In this document: in pieces, positions 62,458-64,000 of the stretch
Layout of the letters: every line of letters begins with the position of its first letter
Position numbering within the stretch: the first letter of the stretch is position 1
NCBI GenBank assembly: GCA_902614125.1
Contig: CACMJW010000001.1
Span: 124,001-188,000 of the forward strand
Source of the DNA: an uncultured Pelagibacteraceae bacterium
GTDB lineage: Bacteria; Pseudomonadota; Alphaproteobacteria; Pelagibacterales; Pelagibacteraceae
Length of the DNA: 64,000 nt
Direction of reading: 5' to 3'
Position numbers and translations under genes: made by a program
Notes under the pieces: model-generated
The model's input: only the letters and a program-made list of their open reading frames with translations
What the model was told of the DNA's origin: nothing
The model's database searches: none

Positions 62458-63988
62458 AGTGACGCGTTTTTGAAAATACAAGCACAGTCTCTGTTTCATT
62501 AGCATATTTTATAATTTCTTTATCCCTTATTGAGCCAGAGGGTTGAATAACAGCACTCACACCTGCTTGAATTAAAGTTTCAATTCCATCTACAAAAGGA
62601 AAAAAAGCATCAGAAGCAGCAACTACTTCATCACTCTCTTTGATTTTTTGAAAGTTATGCATTTTATCAATCGCAATTTTACAACTATCCAGGCGGCTTG
62701 GTTGACCTGATCCTATTCCAACCGTTCTAGTGTTGGAAGTAAGTACAATTGCATTAGATTTTACATATCTGCAAACATTTAAGGCAAACATTAGCTCTCT
62801 AAATATTTTAGACGAAGGTTTTTTTTTAGAAACTACTTGAAAATTTTTACTCTCAAACTTTTTATTATCAGGTGATTGTATGAGTAGAGAGTTAAAATTT
62901 GAGACAATACTATTTATGTTTTCTAATTTAATTTTTGAAGAATCTATTATTCTTAAATTCTTCCTTTTTTTTAAGGCTCTAATTGCATCTTTCTCATAAC
63001 CATTTCCAATTACTACTTCAAAATAAGTTTTAGATAATTCATCTGCCAGCTTTGTATTAATTTTAAAATTACAAGAAACAATACCACCAAAAGCACTTAT
63101 AGGATCTGAAGTTAGTGCTTCCTTAAAACTACTAACTTTGTTTTTGTTAATTGATACACCACAAGGATTTGCGTGTTTAACAATTACTGTACCAACTCCA
63201 GCCGGTAATGATTTTGACGTGTTAAGTGCTGCATATATATCGTTATAGTTATTATAACTGAGTTTTTTTCCATGTAACTGATCTAAATTTGTTGATAAAG
63301 AATAGCTATATATTGAAGCAATTTGATGTGGGTTTTCTCCATATCTAAGTTTTTCAACTAAATTTGTTGATATTACTTTTTTAACTGGAAAACTTGTCTT
63401 ATTTTTTTCTATAAAGTAATTTGAAATCATTGCATCGTAAGATGCAGTTTCAGTAAAAGCTTCCTCAGACATTTGCTGTCTAAAAGATAATGAAGTTGAT
63501 CCTTTATTTTCATTTAATTCCAATATTAATTTTTCGTATTGATCTAATTTTGTGATAATTGTAACATCTTTATAATTTTTTGCTGCTGCTCTGACCATTG
63601 TTGGTCCACCAATATCAATATTTTCTATAATTTTATCGTGATTTGTATTTTCGTTAACGGCTTTCTCAAATGGGTAAAAATTTACTATCACTAAATCTAT
63701 ATTTTCAAAATTATAAGATTTCATTGCAAGTTTGTGAGATTTTTTATTTCTTTCATTTAAAATTCCAGCATGAATTTTTGGGTGCAAGGTTTTAACTCTT
63801 CCATCAAGAATTTCGGGAAATTTTGTAAAATTTGAAACCTCATTACATTTAAAACCATGTTTTTTTATTTCTTTAAATGTCCCGCCAGAGCTTATAATTT
63901 TGATTTTAAATTTTTTAAGAACTGTTAAGATTTTCCTTAAGTTATGTTTATCTGAAACTGAAATTAGAGCCTGTGAAATTTTTTTCAT
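62447..63988 (-). CDS. purH: Bifunctional AICAR transformylase / IMP cyclohydrolase PurH
   Basis: Catalyses the last two steps of IMP synthesis; 513 aa. The N-terminal MGS-like cyclohydrolase has SVSDKHNLRKILTVLKKF, SSGGTFKEI, DGRVKTLHPKIHAGIL and IVNFYPF. The transformylase part begins with LRYGENPHQIASIY, and the catalytic KHANPCG sits near residue 266, followed by AFGGIVSCN and FPFVDGIETL. It consumes AICAR, which HisF in this window also produces. The gene starts 12 bp from the right edge, so its upstream region is not seen. Confidence 0.98.
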   Translation of the reverse strand: MKKISQALISVSDKHNLRKILTVLKKFKIKIISSGGTFKEIKKHGFKCNEVSNFTKFPEILDGRVKTLHPKIHAGILNERNKKSHKLAMKSYNFENIDLVIVNFYPFEKAVNENTNHDKIIENIDIGGPTMVRAAAKNYKDVTIITKLDQYEKLILELNENKGSTSLSFRQQMSEEAFTETASYDAMISNYFIEKNKTSFPVKKVISTNLVEKLRYGENPHQIASIYSYSLSTNLDQLHGKKLSYNNYNDIYAALNTSKSLPAGVGTVIVKHANPCGVSINKNKVSSFKEALTSDPISAFGGIVSCNFKINTKLADELSKTYFEVVIGNGYEKDAIRALKKRKNLRIIDSSKIKLENINSIVSNFNSLLIQSPDNKKFESKNFQVVSKKKPSSKIFRELMFALNVCRYVKSNAIVLTSNTRTVGIGSGQPSRLDSCKIAIDKMHNFQKIKESDEVVAASDAFFPFVDGIETLIQAGVSAVIQPSGSIRDKEIIKYANETETVLVFSKTRHFKH

Positions 63989-64000
63989 TCAATTTTAGTT

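Noticed and set aside
1-64000. CRISPR arrays, IS elements, prophage or integrase
   Set aside because: No regularly spaced repeats, transposase, integrase or phage structural genes were seen; all long ORFs are accounted for by cellular families.

Overview
This 64 kb window is a very AT-rich, densely packed bacterial chromosome segment with 72 protein genes that I can support and one tRNA. Gene content and order are alphaproteobacterial: hemE next to the ppsR/DUF299 gene, the mnmE-mnmG-rsmG-parA-parB block, maf-aroE-coaE-dnaQ, secB/fxsA/tim44/smr/hslUV, hslV opposite hisB, and DUF3576-leuS-lptE-holA. The low GC, tiny or negative intergenic distances, shortened proteins and a single abundant porin point to a streamlined marine member of the Pelagibacterales (SAR11). 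That assignment is inference from composition and order, since I could run no database search. I see no insertion sequences, prophage or CRISPR.

Layout. 1-7903 (mostly minus): phoH (partial), miaB, a Fur/Mur regulator, a short tsaB, a NodB-type deacetylase overlapping tsaB head to head, a Bax-like glucosaminidase, nfuA-like, trpS, murJ. 7954-13445: maeB, a BON lipoprotein, rsmI, an LppC-like periplasmic protein, rdgB. 13482-19769: grpE-dnaK-dnaJ, dapB, nth, a PfkB kinase, and a 34-codon arfA missing from the ORF track. 19753-24761: an OmpR-type regulator with a degenerate receiver, an L,D-transpeptidase, a TPR-sulfotransferase, yggS, a ThiE-like protein, and a porin with a strong Shine-Dalgarno and a rho-independent terminator. 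24955-29529: DUF3576-leuS-lptE-holA.

Origin region. From 29526 to 38880 every gene is on the minus strand (parB, parA, rsmG, mnmG, mnmE, rho, hemJ, hemH, hemE). From 39167 genes run on the plus strand (ppsR, maf, aroE, coaE, dnaQ). Between them lie 286 bp with 45 G/C bases by my count (about 16%), in the hemE-ppsR position used for oriC in Caulobacter. Two parS-like sites, one a perfect 16-bp palindrome, lie in rsmG and mnmG. I read this as the chromosome origin and its segregation locus.

42584-50596: secB, fxsA, tim44-like, smr, hslU, hslV, then a hisB-H-A-F-E operon. 50662-54981: a cupin, then mcl-mtkA-mtkB (malyl-CoA lyase plus malate thiokinase, a serine-cycle module linking malate to acetyl-CoA and glyoxylate), hinT and a GNAT. 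54974-59406: lolA-like, ftsK, ubiH-like, Lon-N domain. 59450-61957: two sulfotransferase genes forming a likely variable cassette beside tRNA-Gly(GCC). The window closes with a pterin dehydratase and purH.

The most notable regulatory reading is that grpE, dnaK and hslV each carry a sigma-32-like promoter. For grpE and hslV its -10 element ends only 6-7 nt from the start codon, which predicts leaderless heat-shock mRNAs.
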